Shown piece after piece: positions 24,670 to 33,203 of a stretch of 64,000 nucleotides of DNA (within the stretch, counting starts at the first letter, position 1; each line of letters begins with the position of its first letter). Below the pieces are notes generated by a model that made no database searches, was not told the DNA's origin, and saw nothing but the letters and a program-made list of their open reading frames with translations. The position numbers were made by a program, and so were the translations under genes. The stretch is taken from positions 1 through 64,000 of the IMG/VR virus record IMGVR_UViG_3300017917_002644; one strand, 5' to 3'. Source of the stretch: a virus.

Positions 24670-25622
24670 ATTAAATTTTTATTTTTAGGTATTTCATCAA
24701 TATAATAAAAATCACCACCAAATATATCTTCTATATTATCTTCAACTTGATGTGTAAGTTTTAAATCTTGTACAAAAAATTTACCTGAATGTGGTTTGTT
24801 TCCACTCGCACCAAAATAGTAATCATCACATAACCAACATTTTTCAAATTCTTCTAACGGAGATAAATGTAAACATTCGTTTCTGTATATTGAATATTTG
24901 TAATCAATTCCAGCATATTCTGCATATAAATTATTTTCTATTATATTAATATTGTTTTCTATTAAATAACGAGGAAGCCCATATCCAAACGGCCATCCTT
25001 TGGAAAAATTATTTATATTTATGTTATTTCTTAAATTATAATAATAATCACCTACAATATTCATATTTTTGGAATTTGATATAAAATATACATCATCTAT
25101 AAAATGAACATCTGTGTTAATAATTTGTTGTCTATTTTCTATGTATAGATTGGGTGTATTTTTAAAATTTCCTAATTCTATTTCTGTTTTTAAATTTCTA
25201 ATTGGTGGAAAAATAATATCAGTTCTTAATTTAATAACATAATCATATTCAAAATTATTTTGAATTTCATATTCTTTTTTATATTCCATACTTTTTGATA
25301 ATGAGTACCACATTGGTGGTATTAATTGTTTTAAAGTAAATCCTGCAATTGATTCATTATCTATTTTGGAAACCGTATTCCAATTTTCAACTACTATTTT
25401 TTTGGGATTATATACTTTTATTATATCATCAATAGTAGATTGTTTTAATTCTGTTGGTTTACTTATAATTCTAGTTGCATTATAGTTTTTTTTAGTTTCT
25501 ACATCCCATGTATGAATAAAAAAATCAGTATATGGAAATAAATCACCTATAAATCTTAATAAATTTTCCGATGCTTCTACGCCTGTTCTAATTTGTCCAC
25601 TAAAGCAAACTGCTATTCTCAT
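24666..25622 (-). CDS. SG-Q-x-R-T family protein, copy 5
   Basis: This 318-residue protein has MRIAVCFSGQIRTGVEAS, TDFFIHTWDVE, YVIKLRTDIIF and FIDDVYFISNSKNM. The C-terminal extension YRNECLHLSPLEEFEKCWLC parallels that of copy 2 and ends in a Gly/Phe-rich tail. Four-base overlaps on both sides support a single transcript. Likely a glycosyltransferase acting on a surface or fibre glycan; not demonstrated. Confidence 0.66.
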   Translation of the reverse strand: MRIAVCFSGQIRTGVEASENLLRFIGDLFPYTDFFIHTWDVETKKNYNATRIISKPTELKQSTIDDIIKVYNPKKIVVENWNTVSKIDNESIAGFTLKQLIPPMWYSLSKSMEYKKEYEIQNNFEYDYVIKLRTDIIFPPIRNLKTEIELGNFKNTPNLYIENRQQIINTDVHFIDDVYFISNSKNMNIVGDYYYNLRNNININNFSKGWPFGYGLPRYLIENNINIIENNLYAEYAGIDYKYSIYRNECLHLSPLEEFEKCWLCDDYYFGASGNKPHSGKFFVQDLKLTHQVEDNIEDIFGGDFYYIDEIPKNKNLI

Positions 25623-26380
25623 AATAAATGTGTATCAAATGGTGAAATATTTTGTTCTAAATGATAATCTCTATATATGTAAAGTTTATTTTTTTCAAAC
25701 CCACTTACTCTTATATTAAATTTATCTAAATATTCTTTAGAATGAATTTGCCAATCAACCGCTATTTTTTGAATATTTGTTTCCCTTTCTAATAAAAAAT
25801 CACACATTATATCCATAATTTTTGATGAAGAAATCCAACATATGTCTTCTATTTGTGTTGGTAATTTATTCCAATAATCACAAGTATAAAACAACATTTT
25901 ATCTTTCATACAGTGTTCTATTTCAGATAACAAAGTATGTCCGTTCTCATATACAACATCAAATCTCATCCTAATTACAAAATCATATTCAATTTTATTT
26001 TGTTTTTCATAATTAATTTTTAATTGATTACATTCGTAAATACTATGAAACATTGGTATTAAACCGGCTATAAGTCCATTGTTTTCTTTTATTATTTTTT
26101 TTTCTCTATATTTTTTATATTCTTCTACACTATCAATTCTAATATTTTTTGGTTTATATATTTTTTTTATTTTTTCAATTTTGTAAGGATTTACAACAAA
26201 TATATCGTTGATAACGGATTTATCTCTCCCATTTAATGCGTGTAAAGATATAGTTTCTGTATTCCAAGTGTGAATAAAAAAATCAGTATATGGTAATAAC
26301 TCACCTATAAATCTTAATATGTTTGGAGAAACTTCTATACCTGTTCTAATTTGACCACTTAAACAAACGGCAATTCTCAT
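25619..26380 (-). CDS. SG-Q-x-R-T family protein, copy 6
   Basis: This 253-residue protein has MRIAVCLSGQIRTGIEVS, TDFFIHTWNTE, FVIRMRFDVVY and IEDICWISSSKIMD. It is the first gene of the tandem block in transcription order and the shortest of the six close copies. It begins two bases after the LamG-like gene upstream. The N-terminal 50 residues are nearly identical in pattern to copies 3 and 5, consistent with recent local duplication. Confidence 0.65.
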   Translation of the reverse strand: MRIAVCLSGQIRTGIEVSPNILRFIGELLPYTDFFIHTWNTETISLHALNGRDKSVINDIFVVNPYKIEKIKKIYKPKNIRIDSVEEYKKYREKKIIKENNGLIAGLIPMFHSIYECNQLKINYEKQNKIEYDFVIRMRFDVVYENGHTLLSEIEHCMKDKMLFYTCDYWNKLPTQIEDICWISSSKIMDIMCDFLLERETNIQKIAVDWQIHSKEYLDKFNIRVSGFEKNKLYIYRDYHLEQNISPFDTHLL

Positions 26381-26381
26381 G

Positions 26382-27137
26382 TTAAAAATGTATATTATTT
26401 TCTATGTAAAGTTGAGGATAATTACCGTTTCCAGTCATATCCCATAATTTATATCTGTTGTAATTATTAAAATCACAAAATACTTTATAATTTTCTTTAT
26501 TTGGAATTAATTTATTTAATATTGGCAACCCTTTAAATGTATCAATTTCTATATAATCTTTTTCATATTTATCTATTACTTCTGTTATTTCTTTGATAGT
26601 TAAACATTTATCCAAACATATTAATAACTCATATTCGAAATCACCAACACTTTTATAAAACGGGTCATCACTCATCATACTACCACACCCTAACCATATT
26701 AATGCTTCTGTAAAGGTATCTTTTTCTAAAGATGAATATTCAATTTTACACTTTTCTTCTTCATTAATGTACAATTTTATCATTTTAGAATTGGTATCGC
26801 ATATCATTGTATATCTATTAACAGTATCTTCAACATCCAAAGGTAATATAGATGTTTCCTCTCTCATAATACCATTTTTGTTTTCATCTAAAAACCAATA
26901 CGTTAAATTAACTGCTATTTCGTTTTTTTCAGTTAAAATAGCGGATAATCCAACATGTCTACCATTTCTACAAAAGAAAAAAGATGGATATTCTTTTTTT
27001 AATGCTTCTTTGTATATTTTTGTTTCTACAACAATTGTAAAATCTTCCTCCATAAATCCACCAATATCTTCCGATAATTCGTATTTTGATTTTGGAGTTA
27101 TACAAAAAATATTATTTTCATTTATTCTTAAACTCAT
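26382..27137 (-). CDS. Stand-alone LamG/concanavalin-like domain protein
   Basis: This 251-residue beta-rich protein looks like a concanavalin A-type lectin fold: EDFTIVVETKIY, KEYPSFFFCRNGRHVG, YTMICDTNSKMIKLYINEEE and ALIWLGCGS form the strand order of LamG domains. Its end, YKLWDMTGNGNYPQLYIEN, matches the closing D-x-S/T-G-N-G-N motif of the LamG part of the GT7-like fusion at 29977-31407. It appears to be a detached version of that domain and probably binds glycans. It overlaps the radical SAM gene by four bases. Confidence 0.62.
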   Translation of the reverse strand: MSLRINENNIFCITPKSKYELSEDIGGFMEEDFTIVVETKIYKEALKKEYPSFFFCRNGRHVGLSAILTEKNEIAVNLTYWFLDENKNGIMREETSILPLDVEDTVNRYTMICDTNSKMIKLYINEEEKCKIEYSSLEKDTFTEALIWLGCGSMMSDDPFYKSVGDFEYELLICLDKCLTIKEITEVIDKYEKDYIEIDTFKGLPILNKLIPNKENYKVFCDFNNYNRYKLWDMTGNGNYPQLYIENNIHF

Positions 27138-28546
27138 AGTTGTATTGTTTTACAAAAATTATAAAATTCTTCTAATTCTGGAAAAGTTTTTACAAAATCA
27201 GTTCCTCTCCTAACATCGTGTTCTGAAAAGAACTTATAAAAACTGTATCTGTTTTTCATTTGTTGAATCGGGTCTTGTGGTGCAACCATCCAATCATATA
27301 TTCTTTTTACCTTTTGAACTTCAACATCACTATACCCAATATGTCTTGCATCAAATGATGGTGTTGCATAATATGAAATTAATTTACTTTGTTCAATTAT
27401 GTATTTAGAAAAATCATGAGGTAATACCTGAACTGTTTGGTGTAATGGATATCTTAAATAAGATGAATCTAAAAATGTTGCAGAATTCCAATATCTATCA
27501 GCACTTGCATATTCATCTTTTAATTTATAAACTTCGGTAATTAATTTATTATAGTTAAACAAACTCAATGCATTGTAGGTAGACATAAATGTTAAATTTG
27601 TTCTGTTTAATGATTTTAGAATTTTATTTACATTATCCCAAAATCTATTAAATTCCAATCCACTTCTAATGTATTCCGCCTGCTCTCCCCACGTATCTAC
27701 TGATGTAAAAATTACAACCTCTTTAACTCTACCCTCATCTTCAATTCGTTTTATCTTTTCAATTAGTTTATCTACTAATTTATCTGGAACTCCCAAATTA
27801 GAATTTATTGCCAGTTTTAGTTCTCTATTTGGATTTGGTTCATTTATGATATGGTCTAAAATTCCCCAAGTGTCTTTACTCATTAGTGGTTCTCCACCCG
27901 TTATTCTAAATGTATGTAAATCTCTATATAGTTCAGGCCACCATTTCCAAAATGCTTCTACATATGGGTTATATTCGGAATGTTTGATTGGCATTTTATT
28001 TTCCCTAATCATCCATTCAGTTTCATTAAAATTATCTAAAGTTGGATACCCTCCATATTTTTCAATTTCTTCTACCCATTTAGAACTATATGCAGGTCCA
28101 CAATAAGAACATTTAAAATTACAAGCATTTGAAAATGCAACCTCAACATATTTTGGATTATAATCTGCTCTCCAATCAGAATTTATAATTTCATCTTTAA
28201 ATGGTAATGACCAACTTTCTCCGGATTTAAAAATTCTATCCGAAAAACGGTCTGAATTATCTTCCACATTCCAACAATAATCACATTCTGTTGGTCTTGC
28301 ACCACTCAACATTTCTTTTCTTTTTAATTTTTTAAATTTAGTGTTGTGAAGTGCTGATGGATTTCTTGCTATTTCTGTTTGTGAAATTTTATGAGTCGCG
28401 GGGTGGTGGCAAGAATGGTTATGCCCACTTTGTAGTTGTAAAGTTACCTGTGTCCATTTTGCTAAACACATACCCGGTCCTACTGAATCTAACTCACTTT
28501 TTAATTTAACATAAAAAGGATTATCAAAACTATTACTCTCTCCCAT
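27134..28546 (-). CDS. Radical SAM enzyme with N-terminal twitch-type Cys cluster
   Basis: This 470-residue protein has the radical SAM cluster CNFKCSYC (Cys142, Cys146, Cys149), the SAM-binding RITGGEPLM (214-222) and AINSNLG. Upstream, CHHP and CDYC (residues 46-91) suggest a second cluster or zinc site, as in phage twitch-domain radical SAM proteins. Such enzymes carry out difficult radical chemistry on sugars or peptides. Its place between the lectin-like gene and the GT7-like fusions suggests a sugar or glycoprotein substrate, by inference. Its start precedes the GT7-like gene's stop by only a few bases. Confidence 0.85.
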   Translation of the reverse strand: MGESNSFDNPFYVKLKSELDSVGPGMCLAKWTQVTLQLQSGHNHSCHHPATHKISQTEIARNPSALHNTKFKKLKRKEMLSGARPTECDYCWNVEDNSDRFSDRIFKSGESWSLPFKDEIINSDWRADYNPKYVEVAFSNACNFKCSYCGPAYSSKWVEEIEKYGGYPTLDNFNETEWMIRENKMPIKHSEYNPYVEAFWKWWPELYRDLHTFRITGGEPLMSKDTWGILDHIINEPNPNRELKLAINSNLGVPDKLVDKLIEKIKRIEDEGRVKEVVIFTSVDTWGEQAEYIRSGLEFNRFWDNVNKILKSLNRTNLTFMSTYNALSLFNYNKLITEVYKLKDEYASADRYWNSATFLDSSYLRYPLHQTVQVLPHDFSKYIIEQSKLISYYATPSFDARHIGYSDVEVQKVKRIYDWMVAPQDPIQQMKNRYSFYKFFSEHDVRRGTDFVKTFPELEEFYNFCKTIQL

Positions 28547-28549
28547 AAC

Positions 28550-29980
28550 TTACGCTTTTACATTTATCATTTTGTGTTTACCAAATATTATATCTACTGA
28601 TAATAACTCATATTTCATAGAGTTTATTCCATCAGATTTGTAATCTAATTTACCTTGCTGCATTTGTAGAATATATCTTTCTTCGTTTTTTGCAGTAGTT
28701 TCTCCTTTTGCCCATTTATCAACCCCTCCCACATTTATTAATCCTTCTGTTTGGTGTGGTAAACACTCAAACTTACCGTTTCTTCTGTGTGGTAATATTG
28801 TATTTGGTATAATTATTTCATCCTCCACTATTTCTACATTTTCAATATTCAATTCTGTGTTGGATTTTATTTTGTTATTCAAAACCGATAAATCAAAAAT
28901 TAATCCATCTTCGTTTTTTGTAGTATGTAGTTTACTTATTTCTTCCGAAGTTAAACATCTATCCCACATTTGTATTTTAGCAATGCTACCTTTAAAATGA
29001 TTTGGTTCTCCATTTACAATTGTATTAGAATATCCAATAGTGAAAGGTTCTAATCCATATCGTTTAAGTGGTTGTGTGTATTTTTGTGGAGATACCGTAC
29101 CCGTTCCCAACCTTGCATCACTCTCTGTTCCGTTTAGGTAAAAGTGTATCTGTTTCTTTTCATCATCAACAGAAAGTGTAACCCAACTCCACTGATTTTC
29201 GTATCTTTTAATCCATTGATATAAATGCGTTCTGGTTCTATCCCATAACATTGCAGTGTATGCTCTACTGTTATTAAAAGATAATCCCCAATCGTAACCA
29301 GGTTTTCTAAATATTGGATATTCTACAAATCTTCTTTCTCTATCACCTATTAGATAAATTGGTACTTTTTCTATCTGTTGGTCTGCTTTTACTAATATGG
29401 AAACGGTGTGTGATTTTGATATTACATTTCTCAAATCTCTATCACCCACAAATGATATCTTACTATCAATCCCATTGAAATATCCAACAGAATGTGTACC
29501 ATTATAATCCAACCTGGTCGATTTTGCGTACCCTTCCTGAATACATCTCCAAAATAGGTCATCATCCTCCATACCCCAATCCCAATACTCATTAGAGTAC
29601 CCATTTGTTCTCTCCACCTGTTCTTTAGAGAATACAACTGCTCCTCCAAAATATTCTTCGTATTTTAGTTGATAATCTGATTGTGAAATACGAACTGCAA
29701 TGTGTTGTGGGTTATCTTTTGGAAACGAATAATCACAACTATCATCTACCGGAACCATATCAATATCATGCCAAACAATATAATCACACCCATCATCAAA
29801 TGCGTGTTTTGCAGCAATGTTTTTCATCAATCCTCTGTTGAATAGTTTATCATCACATTGGTGTGCAAGATATATTGTATGTTCTATTCCCCTTTCGGTT
29901 AAAAACTTTTCAATATGTGGAACAAATGTATTCATATGTTCCTCTCTATTTCTATATGGTACACATACTCCTAATTTCAT
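28550..29980 (-). CDS. Beta-4-galactosyltransferase-like (GT7) and LamG fusion, copy A
   Basis: The protein has 476 residues. The N-terminal 180 match animal-type beta-1,4-galactosyltransferases: VPYRNREEHM, FNRGLMKNIA (47-56), HDIDMVP (71-77, the DxD metal motif), EYFGGAVVFSK and GYSNEYWDWGMEDDDLFWR (127-145, catalytic acids). Residues 190-355 are a LamG-type beta-sandwich (WSWVTLSVDDEKKQIHFYLN, IAKIQMWDRCLTSEEI). The rest includes LPHRRNGKFECLPHQ, shared with copy B. It overlaps copy B by four bases. It probably transfers a hexose, with the lectin-like part holding the acceptor. Confidence 0.82.
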   Translation of the reverse strand: MKLGVCVPYRNREEHMNTFVPHIEKFLTERGIEHTIYLAHQCDDKLFNRGLMKNIAAKHAFDDGCDYIVWHDIDMVPVDDSCDYSFPKDNPQHIAVRISQSDYQLKYEEYFGGAVVFSKEQVERTNGYSNEYWDWGMEDDDLFWRCIQEGYAKSTRLDYNGTHSVGYFNGIDSKISFVGDRDLRNVISKSHTVSILVKADQQIEKVPIYLIGDRERRFVEYPIFRKPGYDWGLSFNNSRAYTAMLWDRTRTHLYQWIKRYENQWSWVTLSVDDEKKQIHFYLNGTESDARLGTGTVSPQKYTQPLKRYGLEPFTIGYSNTIVNGEPNHFKGSIAKIQMWDRCLTSEEISKLHTTKNEDGLIFDLSVLNNKIKSNTELNIENVEIVEDEIIIPNTILPHRRNGKFECLPHQTEGLINVGGVDKWAKGETTAKNEERYILQMQQGKLDYKSDGINSMKYELLSVDIIFGKHKMINVKA

Positions 29981-31407
29981 ATTCCAACAACTAAATGTGT
30001 TAAGTTTTCAACTTTTGATTTACTATGTTGTTTATACTGTAAGTTTGATAAACCATCTTCTTTAGTATTTCTATATCCTTTTTCAACTTCGTTATGAAAC
30101 TTTAGTTGATTGTATCGTGTTGTTATGTTTTTCCAAGCACCATTCACATATCCGTTTTCATCATGTTCCAATAATTCAAACTTACCATCTCTTCTATGAG
30201 GAATGTTTACTACTTTTATATCATCGTATGTATATCCAACTATTTCACAACCATTTATTTTTCCATCATTGCCGTTTCCACTTAAATCCATTAATTTATA
30301 ATCTTTTACAAATTTGGCATCATAGTATGTTACTAAGTTTTCTGATGATTTATAGTTTCCAAAATTCGAAGTTAAACCAAAGTGTTTATTAGTAGAAATC
30401 TCTAATATTTCAGAACTACTCAATGATTTGTTAAATATTGCAAATGAATTTATTAATCCTCTAAAATATGTTTTATCTTCGTGAGTTTTAACATATGGAT
30501 TTGCACATCCTAAATAAAAGTTTTTTTCTTTTTTATAATCGTATAATGAGTTTTCAAAATAATCTGTTCCTATAATTTCTCCGTCTTGGAACATCTTTAC
30601 CATTTTCAATGTTGGATTTACAGTTGCTACTATTGTAGTTTTGTAATTTGGTTTTAGGTCTGAATTAATATAACATACATTTCCTTTATCATCAAATAAT
30701 TCTAAACAGTATCTTCGGTAACCATTGTAAGTTATTCTGAAATCATATCCTGGAATAGAAAATACTGTGAATATATCGTTTATTTTTTGATGGTCACAAA
30801 TCAAATCATCTGGATAAAAAGATGTAAATATAGTAAATTTTTTTGTAAAATCAATTACATTTTTACCAATAACATATGCATCGTTTCCGCTAAACTTTAA
30901 TGCTGCCGTATTTACTCCTGATGTTTGAATTTCTTTTGAGTTTAAAGGTATGTTGTTTTGTGAACATCTATACAATAAATCATCATCTTCAAATCCCCAA
31001 CCCCAATAATCATTAGAATATCCGTTTATTTTTTCAAAAACATCTATTGGAAATATAGTTACCCCACCAAAGTATTCATCAAATGTGATTCTTTTGAAAT
31101 CAGAATTTCTTGATTTTAGATTACTTGCCAAATGGATAGGAATATCGGAATATGAATAATCCACATCAATTGGAAGCATATCTACATCGTGAAATACTAC
31201 ATAATCACATTTAATTCTTTTTGCTTCTTTAAATCCAATGTTTAATAACTTGCCTCTATTGAATTCTGTTGCATCATCTTGCTCTACAATAATCAATTCA
31301 AAATCAATTCCTTTTGATTTTAAATATTTTGTGATAGAACTCTTAAATGTTTGTAATTGTTCGTAACGATTTCTGTAAGGAACTATAACCCCTAATTTTT
31401 TACTCAT
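29977..31407 (-). CDS. Beta-4-galactosyltransferase-like (GT7) and LamG fusion, copy B
   Basis: At 476 residues this has the same architecture and length as copy A but is clearly diverged. The GT7-like signatures are clearer here: VPYRNRYEQL, EFNRGKLLNIGFKEA (48-62), HDVDMLPID (73-81), EYFGGVTIFP and GYSNDYWGWGFEDDDLLYR (129-147). The LamG part (190-340) has MVKMFQDGEIIGTD and FRGLINSFAIFNKSL, and DLSGNGNDGKING follows. The shared tail is IPHRRDGKFELLEHDENGY. The two copies are adjacent and in tandem, so they arose by duplication, perhaps with different donors or acceptors. Confidence 0.83.
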   Translation of the reverse strand: MSKKLGVIVPYRNRYEQLQTFKSSITKYLKSKGIDFELIIVEQDDATEFNRGKLLNIGFKEAKRIKCDYVVFHDVDMLPIDVDYSYSDIPIHLASNLKSRNSDFKRITFDEYFGGVTIFPIDVFEKINGYSNDYWGWGFEDDDLLYRCSQNNIPLNSKEIQTSGVNTAALKFSGNDAYVIGKNVIDFTKKFTIFTSFYPDDLICDHQKINDIFTVFSIPGYDFRITYNGYRRYCLELFDDKGNVCYINSDLKPNYKTTIVATVNPTLKMVKMFQDGEIIGTDYFENSLYDYKKEKNFYLGCANPYVKTHEDKTYFRGLINSFAIFNKSLSSSEILEISTNKHFGLTSNFGNYKSSENLVTYYDAKFVKDYKLMDLSGNGNDGKINGCEIVGYTYDDIKVVNIPHRRDGKFELLEHDENGYVNGAWKNITTRYNQLKFHNEVEKGYRNTKEDGLSNLQYKQHSKSKVENLTHLVVGI

Positions 31408-31594
31408 TATCTTTTACGGAATTTTTGTGCCATTCTGCAAGATAGTATTGTATTCTATCACTCCACTCATCTTTATCCACTTCTTCAAACCAAACGGTAA
31501 GTGCATCTACTGTACTTGCAATCTTTTCTAATGCTTTTACTTTTCTTTGTTCCAAAAGTAATTGTTCTTTCTGAAATTCTGTTAATTCACTCAT
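31400..31594 (-). CDS. Small helical protein, 64 residues
   Basis: The protein is Glu/Lys-rich and predicted to be fully helical, with a short coiled-coil start (SELTEFQKEQLLLEQRKVKA) and an aromatic C-terminal half (WFEEVDKDEWSDRIQYY). It overlaps the GT7-like gene by eight bases and the upstream transferase by four, so it is embedded in the operon. No known domain. It could be a small partner of one of the transferases. Confidence 0.6.
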   Translation of the reverse strand: MSELTEFQKEQLLLEQRKVKALEKIASTVDALTVWFEEVDKDEWSDRIQYYLAEWHKNSVKDNE

Positions 31595-32448
31595 ATTGAT
31601 ACTATTTTATTTAATAACTTTTTCCAATTTTTGTAGTATGTATAGTTTTTTTGTTCAACCTTGCTGAACATATATTTTGGGTTTTCTAAATCAATCTTAA
31701 ATCCGTTTCTTCTTAATCCTTTATACATTTTTTCATATTCATCAGAATAAGAATAATCTTTTTTCTCATCTGCAACTGCTTTTATTCTTTCTATACAGGT
31801 TTTATCCCACTTAAAATGATGAACTTGCACATTGTATTTTTCTATTGGTGCAATTAGTGGGTGATTCCAACCTTGCCATTTCCAAGTTGTGTGTCCATCT
31901 ATTTTTGCATAGTGTTGTCCATTAGTTATTTCAATATCACCCTTTACTATACAAATCTTATTCGGACAAGCTCCACTCATTGGATATCTAAAAAATCCTG
32001 CATATGGAAACTGTTTGAATATATCCTCACCATCTACTATTTCCGCAAACTCTCCATCTAATCCAATTCTATCTATAAATCCACCTCTAACAATATCCCA
32101 ACCATTGGTTTCACAATCTTTTATTATAGTTTCTAATGGTAGTGAATATAAATGGAACTCATCATCATCTGAAACTACCCACCAATCATTTGGGTGTAAC
32201 CCCTTTACTCTATTATATAATTTTGTAACGGTTTCCCAATTGTATTTTTCATGCACCTCCCTCAATACTATTCTTGCATTTGAGAATTGTTTAACTATAT
32301 CATTTACAGAATCGTAAGTTGTAGTTTTTTCCCATTCATAAACTACTACATACATCTCATCTACCAAATCTTTGTAATGGTTTAACATATGCCAAAGAGT
32401 GTTAGTTCTTGAGCCAGTAACAGTAACCAATCTTATTTTGGTATTCAT
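31591..32448 (-). CDS. Family 2/GT92-like glycosyltransferase
   Basis: This 285-residue protein begins with a short GT-A-like core: IRLVTVTGSRTNTLWHMLNH, EMYVVVYEW and DWWVVSDDDEFHL, where the D-D-D-E at 94-97 is a metal-binding motif. Later WKWQGWNHPL and VQVHHFKWDKTC resemble the His block of DUF23/GT92-type enzymes. A promoter lies within the upstream gene just ahead of this start, so the downstream glycan genes can be transcribed from here. Sugar and acceptor unknown. Confidence 0.75.
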   Translation of the reverse strand: MNTKIRLVTVTGSRTNTLWHMLNHYKDLVDEMYVVVYEWEKTTTYDSVNDIVKQFSNARIVLREVHEKYNWETVTKLYNRVKGLHPNDWWVVSDDDEFHLYSLPLETIIKDCETNGWDIVRGGFIDRIGLDGEFAEIVDGEDIFKQFPYAGFFRYPMSGACPNKICIVKGDIEITNGQHYAKIDGHTTWKWQGWNHPLIAPIEKYNVQVHHFKWDKTCIERIKAVADEKKDYSYSDEYEKMYKGLRRNGFKIDLENPKYMFSKVEQKNYTYYKNWKKLLNKIVSI

Positions 32449-33203
32449 TTTTTTGTTAGTAATGTTATGCCAGTGCTAGATGTATTCTTATCAAATATAC
32501 GAAAATTATTTAACTTTACCAAATTCCATTCAGAATTATTTTCCAATTCTTTTACAAATTTTGCAGGTCCATCGAATGGTTGAAAATCTTTTTTAGCATC
32601 TTCTGTAACAATCATAGTATCGTGATATTGTTGGTCTGTATCGTGGATTGTGATTATTCCGTTTTCGTTCATTATAGTAGAATATAATTCAAAATCTTTT
32701 TTTACTCCTTCGTAAGAATGGTCACCATCAATATGTAAGTAGTCAATCTTAATATCTTGTCGGATAAAATAATCATAGAATGCTTTTTCTGATGTTTCTA
32801 AAATAACCTGCGGTTGAAAGTGTGTTCTTAAAAAACTATTTTCTTCTGTCCAATCAGTAAATCCACCAATTCCGTTTGCAGCATCAATAATGATTGTAGT
32901 TCCAATATCCCCCCACTCTGTTGAATTATTACCTTTAAATACCCCCTGCTCCCAAAGGTCTTTTCTTGCCTGTGTCATTATTCGTGGTATAAACCCACCA
33001 CCACTACCAATACACACACATACTTTTGCTCTAATGAATTGTATAAAAGAATATATTAATAACCCATCACCTAAATGTAAATCCGTTGCACCATGTGACC
33101 AACGATATTTTACTGGTTCTAAAATCATTTGACCAGTCTCTCCATCTATAATATGGTTGTTTGTTAAGAATTGTTTTATTAGTGTTTCGTTAAGTAACTG
33201 CAT
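32445..33203 (-). CDS. SAM-dependent methyltransferase, Methyltransf_24-like
   Basis: This 252-residue protein has a Rossmann-type core: VCVCIGSGGGFIPRI (61-75) as the SAM-binding loop, TTIIIDAANGIGG, and YLHIDGDHSYEGVKKDFELY (155-174), the hallmark of the methyltransferase 24 group often found in glycan loci. HDTD follows. It may methylate a sugar hydroxyl, for example as a chain terminator. It overlaps the next gene by four bases and the upstream glycosyltransferase by 25. Confidence 0.8.
   Translation of the reverse strand: MQLLNETLIKQFLTNNHIIDGETGQMILEPVKYRWSHGATDLHLGDGLLIYSFIQFIRAKVCVCIGSGGGFIPRIMTQARKDLWEQGVFKGNNSTEWGDIGTTIIIDAANGIGGFTDWTEENSFLRTHFQPQVILETSEKAFYDYFIRQDIKIDYLHIDGDHSYEGVKKDFELYSTIMNENGIITIHDTDQQYHDTMIVTEDAKKDFQPFDGPAKFVKELENNSEWNLVKLNNFRIFDKNTSSTGITLLTKK
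32492..32523 (-). promoter_or_regulatory. Bacteroidetes-type promoter inside the methyltransferase gene
   Basis: The minus strand has TTTG at 32523-32520, a 20-base spacer ending AAATAATTTTCG, and TATATTTG at 32499-32492. It differs from the portal promoter at very few positions. It lies about 45 bases upstream of the glycosyltransferase ATG at 32448 and is embedded in the 3' end of the methyltransferase reading frame. Confidence 0.65.

Noticed and set aside
29431-29649. Second minus-strand frame inside the GT7-like gene
   Set aside because: It lies entirely within the GT7-like reading frame, in a different phase, without recognisable features.
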